Under the pieces are notes generated by a model. It saw only the letters and a program-made list of their open reading frames with translations, was not told the DNA's origin and did no database searches. Made by a program: the position numbers and the translations under genes. A stretch of DNA of 64,000 nt from Emydura subglobosa (lineage: Eukaryota; Chordata; Testudines; Chelidae), in contig ML679961.1 in assembly GCA_007922225.1 (NCBI GenBank), forward strand, positions 63,678,249 through 63,742,248. Direction: 5' to 3'. Of this stretch, positions 23,604 through 38,182 are shown piece after piece. Position 1 is the stretch's first letter; every line of letters begins with the position of its first letter.

Positions 23604-26600
23604 AGTGAACTTTTTTAAAAATCAAACACCAGGGACTTGTGGTATTATGTTTTGGTTTGTTTAGGGGTCATGTAATAGTCACGAGACAAAAAGTACATTT
23701 TATTTGACAAAGTATACGCTGGTGTTGCTGCTGCCAGCTACATGTCTATTTCTCAGACGAGAGGATTTTTTCAGCAACTCAGTGTTCCAAACAAGTTTTA
23801 GTGAAACTTGTTGTGTTTCACAATGCGTTCAATTTTGAGCAGAACAGCAGCTATGTTAGTGTCTACTCTCATATGACTTTTCTTTTCATTCCAGCCACTG
23901 CTCACCACACTGAACTCTCGTTCCACCGGGCTGTTTGTTCCTAGTAAAACTGAGAAAATTCTACTTGGCATGACAGTAAGATATAAAACATTTTGTAGTT
24001 ATTTAAAAAAGTGTTGACTGATTAAATGAAAAACCGGGGCATTTCAGATTTCCCAGAAGTTCCTGGTGTACATCATCACAGGAAAAAGCAAGATACGTAG
24101 TCCCTCAAAAATGCCAAGAAAATGTTTCATTATTTTTTAGTTCCTATTTCTCCTGCAAGGAACTACAAAATCCTATAGCTTTAAGAAAGCTGTGCAAGTG
24201 TGACAGCTCCCCATATAAAACACGCCGAAGGGCAGAATTAGAAGGTGAATTATGCACTCCTTAGCACCACTAGGTGGCAAGGATTCCAGATCAGGATTGA
24301 TGTGCACCTACAGAATTATCAGAAAGACTTTGCACTTGGCTGCAGTTTCCCAAAACTCTGGATGAAGAGGGAGCATCTGTGCCCTCTCCTCATGTCCATA
24401 ATAACCCAGCACGGATGATGGGATCATATATTTCATTTCTCATGGAGTTCCTTGGGTGGCTAGAAATAGACATGACTTATAAGGAAAAGAAGACAGTGTA
24501 GTATGCAATTCTGAAACCACGTCTTCATCCCAAGAAGTCCTCCTTCCTCTCCTGCACACTTGTATTGCCTGCTGGGAGGAAGGGGAGAAAAAATGAATCT
24601 CTGCAAGCGGAGCTGGAAAATCTAACCACTGGAAAGTATGAGGCAGGCAGCTGCTAACACTTCTCTCCCAATGCCACCTTCTCTGGATGATACTGTGGCT
24701 ATGAGCCAAAAGGCCACCTAGCTTCTACTATCACGCGCCTCTCCTGAGCAGAGAAGGTAATTATTCCATCATTTTGGTGTGGCAATGGCTTTGATAAGAT
24801 GACTACTGTCTTCAACGACTAGCCGGGGAAGAACTTTTCATATAGAGTAACTACAGGGGAAATTCACCCTTACTATCAACCTCAGTAGTTCTCTACAGAG
24901 CATTCCACATGCATCCACGTACAGTACTCCCTGTGAACACCCAGGGGAGATCCACACTTCAAATAAGAGCCATTATCCACAGTGCAGGCAAAATAATTTT
25001 GCTCTAACAAAGTAACCTTTATTCTCCAAGCCACAGACTGAAGTTGCTTGTGACTTCTGTGTTTATGTCAGGAGTAAAAGGAGTTGTGATTATCAAAGAA
25101 AGAGGCAGTTATTGCATGTTGACATTAATCAACAATCTTGTCAGAAGGCATAGGCCATACTGGGAGAAGTCTAAAGAAGTGCTAAAGCTGGTCTAGCACA
25201 CAGCACTGCCTGCCTGGTAGAGATGTCCCTTGCACCAAAGTGAGATGAGAGGCATTTGTGGGGTATGCAGACAAGACCAACAAATGAATCTGCCATTTCT
25301 GCAGAGCAGTCTGGAAGAATCTCTGTATTTGCACTGCCCTCTTACCGTACCTTCCCGTGATTCATCTGTCTAACCCCAGTGAAGAAAGTCTCCTAGGGAT
25401 TCCAAAGGAGGAGGACACTGCTCATTTCTGCCCTTTTTCAAGGATACTACAAAGAATGGATTTTTAAAGCATGCACCCATCAGGCCTCATGTCATTTGCA
25501 GTGTGGACAGGTACTGGACAGCTTGAAGTATCAAGATCCCAAGGGCTCATAGACTTTGTTCAACCTGCTGGCATTCAGAGATGCAAACTAACTGGGTAGC
25601 TGTGCCCAAGGAAGGTAACAGCTTCCAAAAAAGGAGCATTTGCCCTGCTTTGTTCTACAATGGGTGGATGGTTTCAGCTGCTTGGTAGGGCTCTATAGAA
25701 TCACAGGACAGAGGCTACCAAGGAGATTGCACTAAATTATAGTGCATTTTCACCATGTCCTCTTCCACCCAGCACTGTCCACTTTTTAAAGATCAGCAAA
25801 TTCATGTCTGTGTCAGATAGAGGGGGAGAAGAGAATGATTTCCAGAGCGATCTGCTACTGAAACCTGAACTGGAAGGGCTAGTTCCTAGATCACACATGT
25901 GCCTTTGCGTGGTCCTGACTAAACTGAGTTGGATATGGCTAAGTTATAAGCATGCAAAAAGCATATTTTGCATATGTGCTTTGGTTTCTGATATACAAGT
26001 TTAAGCTTTTTTTTTAAAATGAATGTTCTCCAGATATTCCACTGGCACTACATGTAAGCTGAGTGGAAATTCTCGTTAATAGCTGATCTAACATTCGACT
26101 TGTTTGCACTTGTGGACGTCAAAGGCTAGTGTAGAATTGCATTTGTAATTTCTAGGTGAGCCTGGGAAATATGATTTATCAGAATGATCACAGAATGAAG
26201 CCAGACTCAACATCTTTCATAAGATCTCTATTCATTTGTATGTTGAATTCTCATTCATTGTTCAATATTGCAAACTAAGTAAGGCAAGGTCTCATTTCAG
26301 TGTTCTACAACTGTCTAGCAAATAGTATTATAATCACAAAGAAATACCATTTTTCTTTTTTTTTTCCTTAAAAACCTAGGAAAGTCCATATAAACATCTT
26401 TGTTGATAGAACACTAAATTGCAAAGTGAATCACTAAGTGATAAAGTTAACATTACCCACGCAACCTTAGCTCTGCCCCTTTGGGTGCACATATTACCAT
26501 AAAGCAGGGATTCTCAAAATTTTTCCATAACATGGATGACATAATAGATTGCCCTATGAGTTAAGTTAATACAGGAGAATCTTAATTTTGTTATTTCCTG

Positions 26601-28299
26601 AATTTTGAATAATTGATTTTGCAACCTTAGCTTTTTTTATTTTAACCACAGTTTGACTGAGCGTCCTGAGTTTTATTAAAAGAACAAAATTATAGAAAGT
26701 GTTCCATAAGGTTAAACAAAAATTGCCAGATAGCACCAGCACATTGCTTTATACACAGGATCACAGCAAAAAAGCTTTGCCCCATTCAATATGCATCTCC
26801 ACACTGAAGGAAACAGGCCTTTACAAGTTCCTAGTAGGATCAAAAATTCCACACAAATGTTCTACACAGATGCACATTGCCGTAAGAGTGAAAAATTAGT
26901 GCTAATGCAGAAAAGTATAAATTTTTAAACCCATATAACATGTCCAGATCAAGACAGTTTTTCTGTTGTGCCTTTCAGTTTCAGTTGCCTATGTCCAGCC
27001 TGATCTCCCAACCAGCTTTCTATACCTTTCCCCAACATAAGCCACTGAGCTTCTATAGCTGTTAAAGAAAAAGAAAAAGAAAAAAAGAAGCTGTTTTCCT
27101 TAAACAAACAGCAAAAGTAATTTTTCCCCCCCACAGTCTCAGAAATGTTTTCCCCCCTCAAACTTCGTAATAAACAAATACCACCCACACTTGGACAGAG
27201 ACCAGACCTGGAAAATTTCAACTTTATAAAGCTTTTACCTTTTCGGCTAACATGAAAAGGCTCTTTAAAACAGAAATGCTGAAGGAGCGTCGGCTATAGG
27301 GGCTGCTATGCACTCCAGCAATAACGGATTTGTGTGATTTCTAAATTAACCATACTGTATGTTGTACAAATGCTTATGGCATTTACTGCAATGATATGTT
27401 CTGAGAATCAACCAAGTAGAAAGAGCAGCTCCACTGGACCTTCTGGAAGGCATTAGCTTTTCCCTTTCACGCTCCCTCCCCTTTTCACATCTCCTTGCAG
27501 GTGCGCCAATATGAAAAAAACCCTCAGGCCCTGAGGACTTTGTGGTCCAATACAGGCACTGCATTTGTATGACAGCACAATTCTTTGCCCTGCAAGAAAG
27601 TCTGTCCCACGCACAGTCTGTTGGAAGTTGCTTCGACCCCTGATGACACGATTCAAAGCCTCTTCTGTTTGGCTTTTTGATTCCTGATTGACACATTCAC
27701 TGCCAAGCGGAGATAAATGCTGCTAGGAGGACAATGTTGATCCGCTTGGACTATTCTTGTGAAGGACTTTCAGAATAATAAACAAAAAACATTGGTGTGC
27801 TTAAGTGTCTGAATAGACCTTGAGATAGACGGAGAGGGACTGGAGTGCTTTAAAAAGGCTGGCAAGTCGATTGAAGAGTTAATTGTCTGGGTGTACAATG
27901 AGTTTATTCTGACTGCAAACAAAGAGCTCTCTCTTCCTGGTCCTGGTCCTTCAAAAGCAATGTGTCAAAAGGGCCCAGAGCAGCACTCTCTGTATTAATG
28001 GCACCACTCTGGTCTCTGGGATTCAGTGGCTTTAAAAAAAGAACAGCCTTGAATCCGGACATTCAGAGGGTCTCTCTCTAAAATCTCAAGTCCTCATTTG
28101 CTGCTCAAATTCTCAAACTCCAACAGTAACCAGCCAAAACAAACCTATGCCCGCCCCCCCTAGCCTCTTTGTAGCCATCAGTGACAACAACCCTCTTTTG
28201 AAAAGTAAAGACCTAGCAAGCTATTATCCAGTAAACTTGGTTTTGTAGGTAGCTTCTCCTACATTTTATATGATTTTGGATATTGGTTATTATACATTA

Positions 28300-28498
28300 T
28301 CCCAGAGATGGGTTCAAACAAAAACGCTGAATCTGAATAGCTCATACTTCGGGGTGCATTCAGAATCCAAACCCTCCGGATCTGAAATTCAGAGCCGGCA
28401 CTATAATAGGTCAAACCAAAACCAGGTGCAAACCTCCCCCAGCTGTGGGAAAGTTTAGATCCAGATTTGAACTCTGTAGGTCAAACCTATCTCTGGTA
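28300..28498. mobile_element. Foldback MITE
   Basis: The ends cccagagatgggttcaaac and gtcaaacctatctctgg are inverse copies, with paired inner words (aatctgaatagc and agatccagatttgaac). Related wording at 28946-29060 (cccgagatgggcatag, gatcaggtttggatttgg) may be a second, decayed copy. Confidence 0.45.
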
Positions 28499-29848
28499 AT
28501 TATCACTTAAATACCTGGTTTACACTTGCATGAGTTGTGCAAAGTCAGCAGAAAAGCCTTTCCCGATTGTTGCATGAAAGGCAGTACAGCCAAACTAAGC
28601 TTTGTATCGTGATACTTTGGTAACAAAACTCTTTTGGAGTTTTGTTTTAATGTGGGGAAAAGAGAGACAGGAGTAATGAGTGAAATTCAAAAGGTTCAGA
28701 AGGTCAGTCAGAAAAGCACTCTTAAGTATGCATGTGTAGTCCAAGCTTACCCAATTTTGAAGCCCGGAGTTTTGGATAAGAAATGTCAGCATCTCTCAGC
28801 CAGAACATGAAGTAATAAAGAACTTGGAATGGAGATATAAAGCATTAAACAGTTTTGAACTTTGTAAAAGGGGGAGTTCAACATCTTGGGGAAAAAAGTT
28901 CAGGTTGGTTTTAATTATATCTAGTCTATTTGCCCATCTCCTTTACACCCGAGATGGGCATAGAAGCAAATGATCAGGTTTGGATTTGGTTTAGTTAAGG
29001 GTTTGCATCTGAGGTCAAATCAAGGAAGGGTTTCTGCACAGAGTTCAGATTAAACATGGCTGAAACCTCCTGATCTGTTCTCATGAGATTTAAGCCCTAA
29101 ATGGGAAAGATCGGTCACTAGAATGCTGCTCATCTCTTAGTATTTCCACCATCTTGGGCCTTTACAGCCACATGCATACCAGAACTGCAAGATAGGCCTC
29201 TTCAAGGTTTTAGAACTGACGGGGATATAAACCCACAAGGCGAGGTTTGAATCATACTCCCTGAAATGCAAGAGGGCTCATAATTGAGGTTGCAGTTTTG
29301 AGCCATTTCCAGTTCACACAGAAAGTTGCATAAAAATCTTTATTTTGATTCAATTAGAGACTAAATCAGTCTCACAGTATGAAGGAATGGCCCCCAGTAC
29401 ATCTTCATCAACATAATATATGTGACTTCCTCATGCAGTATCTCACATCTGGAGCTACACAAAATCATATGGTGTCAGATGACCTAGCCATGGCTACAGT
29501 ATCATTAGCCCTGACCTATAGAATCAAGGCTTACCTCATTCACCTGTGATTCTGCCAGGAAATGAGGGATAGCCCTCTTAATTGTCTCGATTCATTAAAA
29601 CCATCAAGCCTAGTCAAAATTCTTCAGTTCACCCTCAGCGTGGCTATGATTACCCGAGGAACCTTAAAAGAATGTGCTCAGCATCTATCACTCAAAATAC
29701 AGGAAGGCTGCAAATGTATTTTGCCAAGATGTAAGTTAGTGGATATTCTTAAATTCTAGTTTCTGGCTAAGGCACTTCTCCACATTAGTGCCGTCCATCC
29801 TCTCCCCTACTGGCAGAGTGATCACCCAAACATTGTAATGATAGGAAT

Positions 29849-29867
29849 CCCCCCCCCTCCCCCCCAA
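29849..29867. repeat. C-rich tract
   Basis: Two C runs separated by a single T. Confidence 0.8.
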
Positions 29868-30590
29868 ATGTATTTCCTAGTCCTCTCGCTGTTGCTCATG
29901 ACCCTGTTAGGCAGCAGCAGAAGGGGAAGAGGATCATATAAACAGGGCACTATTCTCACTTTCAGAAGTCAAGCACATCCTCCTATACATGGGGCCAAAC
30001 CCTACCCTCATTTATACCCTTTTCAACCCTGCTGAAATTGGGGGGCTGGCGGCTGTGGAAAGAGTAAGTTACATTAGACTTTGGCCTGTAGTCCCATAAG
30101 ACTTACTGGCACAGGCATAAGTGGGTCCCACATAACTGGGCCTACCCATTAGGTCTAAAGCGTATTATCCAGAAGTAGCTATAGCAGATATTGTGTTATG
30201 TTTTAAACTATTACAGCTGGTACATTGCATGCAAACAGCGAGTTCATTCTTAACAGTGATGTGGGCCATTACCACTGGTTCAATCAGGCAAGTCTAAATC
30301 CTGTAAGTGAATCAGGGCATAGAATGACAGCAGTTCCAGGAGCTCTGCAGATTTGCTTGCATCACTGGGTAAGTTTCTGAACAGATGATGATGCCTGCTC
30401 ATTGTAGCCTAATCCAGGTTTTGCAGCTTCCAGAAGAGATTTCCTCCAGCTACACTAACAAAACCCATAAGCCCTCTTTGCACCAAGTGGCCGCTTCACA
30501 TATTTACTAGGTATTTCTCTAATGTAACCTCTACCATGGTGACCTGGAGAGGTCAGAGCCATGTGAGCTGAAGATGATGAAAGGAGATTA

Positions 30591-30963
30591 AGGGCAAATC
30601 TACACTACAAAATTAAGTTGATCTACATTATGTTGATGTACAGCCACCACCGTAATTGAATCGGTTTTACATATCCACACTACGCCCCTTGGCTCTGTGA
30701 TACACATTCTCACCAGGAACGCATGCACCAATTTAACTGCCAGTGTGGGGGCATTGTGGGGCGGTTTCTGAAAGGCAACAGTTGACATAAGCAACACAAT
30801 GTCTACACTGACACTGCGCCAACCTAACTACATCAATTAAGTGTTATGCCACTCAAGAACGTGGAATTGAGTCAGGATAGTGGGTGACTTACATCGGTGA
30901 GAGCTGCATCTTAGTGTAGACGCTGCCTTACATCGACCTAACTGTGTAGTGTAGACCAGGCCT
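30591..30963. mobile_element. hAT-like nonautonomous DNA transposon (MITE)
   Basis: The left end agggcaaatctacactacaa, aattaagttga pairs with the inverse of the right end tcgacctaactgtgtagtgt, agaccaggcct. Inner pairs include gttgatgtacagc. There is no transposase. The end ‘ggtctacactac’ is typical of turtle hAT MITEs. The 8-bp target duplication was not resolved. Confidence 0.7.
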
Positions 30964-33802
30964 GACTACCAGTATAGATTTTTACATGCCATAGGAGGAA
31001 ATAGTCGCTTGGTATGAAGAGGGGATGGTACCATCCAGCAACACCCATCCCATTCGAGTGAGTTTATTTTCATTTTGTCTCCTTTATATTGTCCTAGTAT
31101 TAATTTCTCATAACTGAGCACTATAGTTGCCACCAGTAAGGTCCAGCATTGGGGTTAAGAGGGGATCTCTGACTTGAGAAATGTTCCACCACATGAAAAA
31201 GCTAGAAAACTACTATCCTGTGGGGTTCCACATAGGACCGTGAATAAGAGCACAAGATACTGTCCCCCCATAATACTGACTCAACAAGATAAGTTCCACA
31301 ACCCTCTGTAGGGCTAGTTCTCCGAAGACAGAGGGATTTAAGGAGGAAGAGAACAATATTTAAAGGGATGGAGGAGACTGGATGGTTTAGGGGATTGGAG
31401 CAAGGATGAAGGGCAACAGTTTTACTGCAAACTAAGTTAGCAGTGACCAAAATTCATTACCATCCAATAGCTGTTTGTTGGTCCGTGCCAGGGATCTCAA
31501 TCCAGATCCTAGTGGACAACTGCCCATAACACAACTGGCAGGTCTCAAAAGCCAGGGACCAAATGGACCTCAGAGACAACTCTCCTCCCCAGCTCAGGTT
31601 TGAGGCACACTGGCAGCAGGGGCGGGGAAAAGCTGTGATCACTGCCAGCTATGCTACCCTCCAGTTGCTGTCAACCCAGCACCTTTTCCCAGGATTGAAT
31701 TTCATTAGAGAAGACTAAGACAAGGGGAAAGGGAACCAATAAAACAGGGGGAAAGATTTTTAGAAGGGAGAGAAGTCATTTTTAAAAAACAGCAGAAAGA
31801 TAATAAAGTGGAACATGTGGAAAATGGACTAAGTGCTGCATTTAGTTCAAAGGTCTGCACTGAGTGCAAGTCAGTGCAGATTTTGACCCACTGGCAAAGG
31901 AGAACACGGGCCATTTTGCTCTAGAAAATAAGTGCTCATCCTGTCCCCAAGTAAAGGAGGAAAGAGGATGGACAGGGAGTGCCATTGCTCCAGAAAAACC
32001 TTTTAAATTTAGATTTTGGGGGGTGATTTGGGGTGGCCGGAAGAGAGAGAGAAGCAGCACACGCAGAACAGGGATGCTGTCAGTGCCAGGTAAGTCATTC
32101 ACTTTATATCAATGGGAATCACAGCATGCACTTTTTATTAGGGATGTCATTCTTCCCAGAACAGGACACCTCCAGAGGGCTAGCATTATTTAAACTGTGA
32201 AGTGAGTGATGAGGTCTAAAAATTGGCACTAGCCAGTGTTCTCTCTCAGTACACAGCGCAATGACAAGTCCTAAAAATAGACGTGGAGTGGGGAAGAGGA
32301 GGAGAGAGACTCACTTTTTATAGCTTGCCACATGGTTGGAGAGAACATTTTATCTGATCCTGTTAGTATTGCTAGTCTGATAATAAGACTCAGAATTGCA
32401 GATCTCTCTTAAAACTAGAATATATTCATATTGAATGATAAACCCAACTCTGCTTTTGCTACATGGTGCACTATTGGAACTTTATAGGGGGTAAAAAACA
32501 AAAACAAAACTTGCAGATTTTATTTGAAATACCATAATTTTTAGCATGCAGGAGTTTTTTCAACCTTGCCTTTCCACGTCTCACCGCACAAAGTCTGGAG
32601 CAAAGTTTGCTGCACAGCTTTGTGCATTCTCAATAGCAGCCTTACACGGCTCATAGGCTAGGCAGCAGCAACCACCAGGCTAGTGGATTAAGATCTGTAT
32701 CAAACTAAAGATTCAATCTGTACTGCCCACAATGCCTTCTTCCATGGTTTCCAGCTTTTGTAGGAAACATTCTCCTGGTCTCCCCCTTCCACCCAAGTCC
32801 ATCACATCAATGGCTGTTCAGGAATCTGCAGAAACTACCAATCCGACACCTCCTGAAGGTGCAGAAAACCTTATACATGTGAGGGTGTAAGGACGGAGCA
32901 TGTGTTTAAAAAGCAGGCAACATCTGCTTTTGAAGGAACAGGGGGTTCCCGTACAACACTGATTTTTAAATGACTTCAGTGCAGTCAGAAAAAGAGAGGA
33001 CGCCAGTGGACCTGCTTTTGCACTGAGCTCCATGGGAGCTTTGCCTGTCAGTAAGGACTGCGCCCATACTTAATAGTTTTCAAAATTCTTTACCAATTTC
33101 TTAAGATATAAAAAGGGCTCATCCCCCCAAACAAACATACACACTGTCTTTCCCTCCTCCCCTCCAGCCCTGGTCTCTCTGAGGTAAAGTCTGTATACAA
33201 TCTCCTCACATCTTCAAGGCAAAAGGGCCTGGAAGTGGGGGTGGGGATGGCAGTAATTTTCCTGGATCAATGGCCATTTGAAATTCAGACATATGGCTGA
33301 AGCCCTACAGCTGCATGTGTTAATTACCACACGTGTCCCCTGTAAAGCAGTCTGTTAAACACAAAAAGAAAACAGAAGAGAAAAAGCTGTTCCCAGGGAT
33401 TAAGTAAATAGTCTAAATTTTTGACCCCACTCCCCCAACCACATGCACATGTATAACACAGGCTCCCTTCCTAACTTTCCCCTGACACCTGCATGCTTAG
33501 GAACCAGGACACCCCTTTACAGCTCTAGCCATGTGCACTGAACTAGGCAAAAATTATCTCTAAGTGTACTTTCGCCCCTCTGCCCACCCAGGCCTCTTCT
33601 CTCTTCCCCTCCCTTCCCCTTTAGCGGTCTAATTCCTGGCTGACAACCAGACTAGTCTTGGGCTTACAATATGCCTTTTCATTTCCTTACCAGCAAAGAG
33701 AATGGATACCTCACCGGCTACGTCTGTATCCCATGTGTGCAAGTGAGGGGGAAGGGGGAAAAAAATGACACTTTTCCAGAGATTTTTCTTCAGGACCACA
33801 AA

Positions 33803-33890
33803 GGGCACAATTCAGAGCTGATGGGAGTGAGTGAAACTCCACTGACTTCAACTGGAGTTGCATCAGCTTACCTCAGGGCTGAATTTGTCC
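33803..33890. repeat. Short foldback repeat
   Basis: Arms gggcacaattcagagctgat and atcagctta-cctcagggctgaatttgtcc are inverse copies around gaaactccactgacttcaac tggagtt. Confidence 0.55.
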
Positions 33891-34289
33891 AGAAGAGTTT
33901 AATAATTCCATAATACAATTATTTTATATAAAAGCAGCCCTTGCATGCTTTTGTGTGGGGAGGGATGAGAGAGGAAAGCAGTCCAGTACCTCAAAAGAAC
34001 CTAGCACGTCACAAAGATGTGTATGTACAAAAGATGCATGGCTCATAAGGGTTTCAAGAAGAGCAGAAGTAACAGCTTTCAAATTCCCATCTCAATTAAA
34101 AAACCCTACCCCCCATCTTTTAGTGAGGGGACAGGTAGTTTCCATGTGATCACAAACAACTTACCATCCCTACAGTGACTTCTCAAGACCAGCCCCAGTC
34201 TGTAGCTCTCAAGCATCACTGTCATCAGAGGGCTTTTTGGTGTCCTATGCAAACAGAGTGATTGAAGCCAACCTAGTTCCTATGATTTA

Positions 34290-34420
34290 TATTTGCTTGT
34301 ATTGTTGTAGCATCTACAGGCTCAGTCAGGATGAGGGCCACATTGTGGTAGGCACTATAGACTGTAAACTCTTTGGGGGAAAAGTCCATGTCTTCTATGG
34401 TGTTCTAGAGGACAAGTGCC
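34290..34420 (+). repeat. MIR-like SINE 3'-type fragment
   Basis: tgttgtagcatctacaggct, cagtcaggatgagggccaca and ttgtggtaggcac match the conserved segment also seen at 60090-60150. It is followed by ctgtaaactctttgggggaa. Confidence 0.5.
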
Positions 34421-35254
34421 CCATCAGTCACCACTGCATTCTGCACTAAGCTGCCCATTTATTGGCAGCATAAAGTATCAAGGGAAAGAAATAGATGGCC
34501 ACATGGTGGGGGAAGCTGCAACTACCCCGGCTGTATCTGTTCAGTGGATAATTTAACCCCCATAGTGTCAACTCACAAGTATTACATTTGCCCCCAGCTC
34601 TCCCTGTAATCAGTTTACAGGCACAGGTGCTCACTATGCATAGAAACTGCCATGGCACAACATAAATATACATCACCCCTGTATAAATCAACCACATAGG
34701 CCAAGCAGGTAGGGAACGGAAAGGCAGAACAGCACTGCCTGTTGCTCTCTACAGACCCTGTGGTCAACACATGGGACCTGTTTCCCCACTGCATTACACT
34801 AGTTTTACAGACTAGAACTAAAAACTAAAATGTCTCATGTGCACATAAGATCCTATTGTAGGAGGCAAGTATTCAAAGCAACAATATCAGGGATCAGACT
34901 AAGCTTGTGCAGGGCAATGTCCTGTACCCACCCTTACCTAGTGATCTCAATTGGTTTCTCCAGACTATCTTCCAGTTTTTAAAAATTATTTTATGTTTTG
35001 ATTGAAAGGAATCTTTCTGAATGGCATCCGGTGGGAGTTAACGGAATCTGCAGACAGTCACACAATAACAGAGATGTGTGTCTATCACCATTAATTTCAG
35101 TTGATATTAACTCAGAAGCCTAACAATGAGGAGGAGGATGTATGGGGTCAACATTAAACAATTTAATTGTTAATCATCTTAGCAAACACCCACAGCAATT
35201 CTAAGAGGGTAGGTGGAGTTTGAGTAACAGCTTTAGAGATTTTTGGACAGAGCT

Positions 35255-35257
<3 letters not shown>

Positions 35258-35298
<41 letters not shown>
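35258..35298. repeat. T41 homopolymer
   Basis: Forty-one T residues in a row. No SINE or LINE body is recognised beside it. Confidence 0.9.
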
Positions 35299-35302
<4 letters not shown>

Positions 35303-36367
35303 CAGTGTCCTATTATTCTACAGTATATAATTGGTCACACTTTTATTAAGGTTCCATTTATATCTCACAAAAGGTTAATACATTAACAGATGTATTAATA
35401 AATGGACCAAACTGATTAACCAACAGATCAATAGATTGTAGTAAATCCTGCTAATGAGCAATTTAAACATCTCCTACTGATGTTCTTATAGCCATCTAGA
35501 ACAGACTATACCGTCTAATGAACTATGAAAACTTATCATTAACCCTTTATTAACAACATCTTAATAGTAGTGTGACCACATAATCTATGCCTAGATTATG
35601 CAGCAACTGTTCCATCATTTGAAGTCTAATTTGAAGGCTTGCTTTCTATCAAATAAATTATTAAGCCAATTTCTGGCCTCCTCATAAACTTCCAATAAAA
35701 ACCTTCAGTTTCAAAATTTGGCATATGAGGTCTACAGCCGACAAAAAGAGTGTTTTGACCAAATCTGAGATAATTCAACCAACTCACTGAAATGTGGGGG
35801 GACAAAACAGTGTTTCTGATGCTGGTTTTTGGTAATTATACTGTTCTTGGAGGTTTTGGGGGGCCTTAAGTGTTTAATATTAACCATTAAAGGGTGTTTC
35901 TAATCTGAAAAGTGACCCAGTAACAATGTAGGGTTACATGCTATGCTTTCCCTGCAGACTCAGCTGGGATTCTGAGAGTCAAAGCTGCGCTCATGCTTCC
36001 TCTTCCCCCCCCAACACACCATTACCAGTACTAAAGATTCCGCAAGCAAAGTTATATTCAGTGACACCTGTGCAGAAAGCCAATGGTTTACAGGTATGAT
36101 GGACTGGAATTTAAAAATCAACAGTTCTGTTGAGAATGCACAAGAAAGGATCTAGCATGCTCGCTCGCTCTCTCAGCATGATGGCTCTTTGCAGGACTAG
36201 ATAGAATAAAGAGGAGTTCTTAGGCTCCTTTGAAAATCTCAGCCTTTGTCATTAATGGCTGTAGATAGGACTCTAAATACCTACAGCAAGCAGATCTGCT
36301 GCTTAAGGAAATATCACTTCTACAGAGCCACTTTTCAGAGTAGAGACATATTTCTGGAAATAAGTAT

Positions 36368-36775
36368 ACATTGGAGCTGGTCAAATCTTTCATCCAGTTT
36401 TTGCTGAGAGATGAACTTTCACCTAAAGTGTTTTGCAAAAACAATTCAATTTCAATTAAATTTGATTTTCAAAGAAAATTGTTTTCAATGAAATTCAACA
36501 TGGAATTTTTTAAAAAAGTAAAGATGGGTGAGGTAACATCTTTTATTGGACCAACTTTTATTGGTGAAAGAGGCAAGCTTTTGAGCTACACAGAACTCTT
36601 CTTCAGGTCTCTTTCACTAACAGAAATTGGTCCAATACAAGTTATTATCTCACTCACCTTGTATCTCCAATGTCCTGGGACCAAATACTACTACAACACT
36701 GCAAACATTGACAAATTAAAATGAAATATGTTCCAACTTCATTACTGGGAAAAACTGATGTTTTGACCTGCCCTG
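36368..36775. repeat. A/T-rich repeat interrupted by a hairpin element
   Basis: gagctggtcaaatctttcat on the left and aaactgatgttttgacctgc on the right look like the two ends of one A/T-rich repeat. The hairpin element at 36521-36706 lies between them. Confidence 0.35.
36521..36706. mobile_element. Hairpin MITE with ~50-nt arms
   Basis: The left arm gggtgaggtaacatctttta, ttggaccaacttttattggt, gaaagagg pairs with the inverse of the right arm tctttcactaacagaaattg, gtccaatacaagttattatc, tcactcacctt. The loop is about 40 nt (gcaagcttttgagctacaca, gaactcttcttcagg). The tail tgtcctgggacca is also typical of this turtle family. Confidence 0.65.
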
Positions 36776-38182
36776 ATTATAAATGGAGAGGGTTGCAATG
36801 CCTATTAAGGTTGCCCAACACTTCTCATTATAATAGCCTGTTCTCAGTTATTTATAAAACTTTGTCAAACTAACTCTCTGAGCTGAAGTTTACCATGCCA
36901 GGTGTCTGCCTCAGGCTGAATTTATTTATTTAATTTAAATTTCAGCCAAAACAGTTCAGCTGTCTCCAAGAATAAGGCTAGTGAAAAATATGTTTTGCAC
37001 GTGCAACCTTAGTTCTGGCATTTCCTAACCATCAAACTTGACTTTTATATTTTGAATAGTTTTGGTGTGCGATGTTTATACCTACACGTACAGAGAGACT
37101 AACAAATTACATTTTGTGCTAGTGTCAAAGCTGGACTTGGTTGAATATTTATAGATTAATATGGCCCCTTCGCTGAGTGATAGCACATTGAGTTGTTCAG
37201 TGAGTCAGGGGTCAGTTTACCCTTTGAAGATATCTTGAGTTTGTCACCAATTTATTTTCTAGTGTTTTTTTTTTAATTTACAAATCATACCCAGGGTTTG
37301 ATTACCTTGAACAGAGAAGGCCAAGAGTGCACAGACAATTCCGCTTGCACAAGTCACTATGGAATTGAGCTCTGTTGCCAAGAAACTATTCCCCTTTCTC
37401 CCCTTCTTTGTCTCAGTCGTCATTATCTGTTCCTCTCTGCCTATGTCCTGTACTTTTCACATGGGACACCCTTCTCCCCAAATTACTAGCCCTTTGCCAC
37501 AAGGTACTTGTGTTGCTCTGATTTCCGGCAGCTGCTTCTCACTCTTCCATACTACCTTGATCAGCCTAGGAGTGTTTTAAGAGACATGGTTGAGCAACTC
37601 AGTTCAGTGAAGAGATGCTGAAGGAGGAAGAGGGTGTTAAGTTCCTGCCCCGTTTTCCTCTCCCAAGCCAGCCCAATGGACTGGGACCCTTCATGATTCA
37701 GAGGGCCCAAATGAGGAAGCATTCCAGACAAGTAATTGGGTGGCAGCCACGAACTAGCATCCTGCAAGAAAGTCTCCACACAGTTGTCCAGGCAAGTAAA
37801 AAACAGGCCATGCTGTGTAAGATCAACCACCAAGACATCCTACTGCCACAAAGTAGTTGTACCAGCTCCCTTGTCACCACAGGACAGAAGAGATTTCCCC
37901 ACCTCAATGCAGCAGTCACAAGCTGGTAAGGAGTTTGCAACACCAGGTTTCCCCATACTTGGGTAGCTTTGGTAGCCAGGAAATTGTTTTGAGGCAGTGG
38001 ACACCCAGGCTGGGCTTTCTGTAACTTCAGGGACCAGTTCAAATTTTATTGCCACCTTACTGAACCCAGAAGGAACCGATGAATGTGTACTTCATCACTG
38101 AATCCCTGGGAGGGATCACCACATTTCAGTGTATTAACCCCTTCTATTGTGTGGCTCTCCCCAATTGAGTCTAAATGTCATT

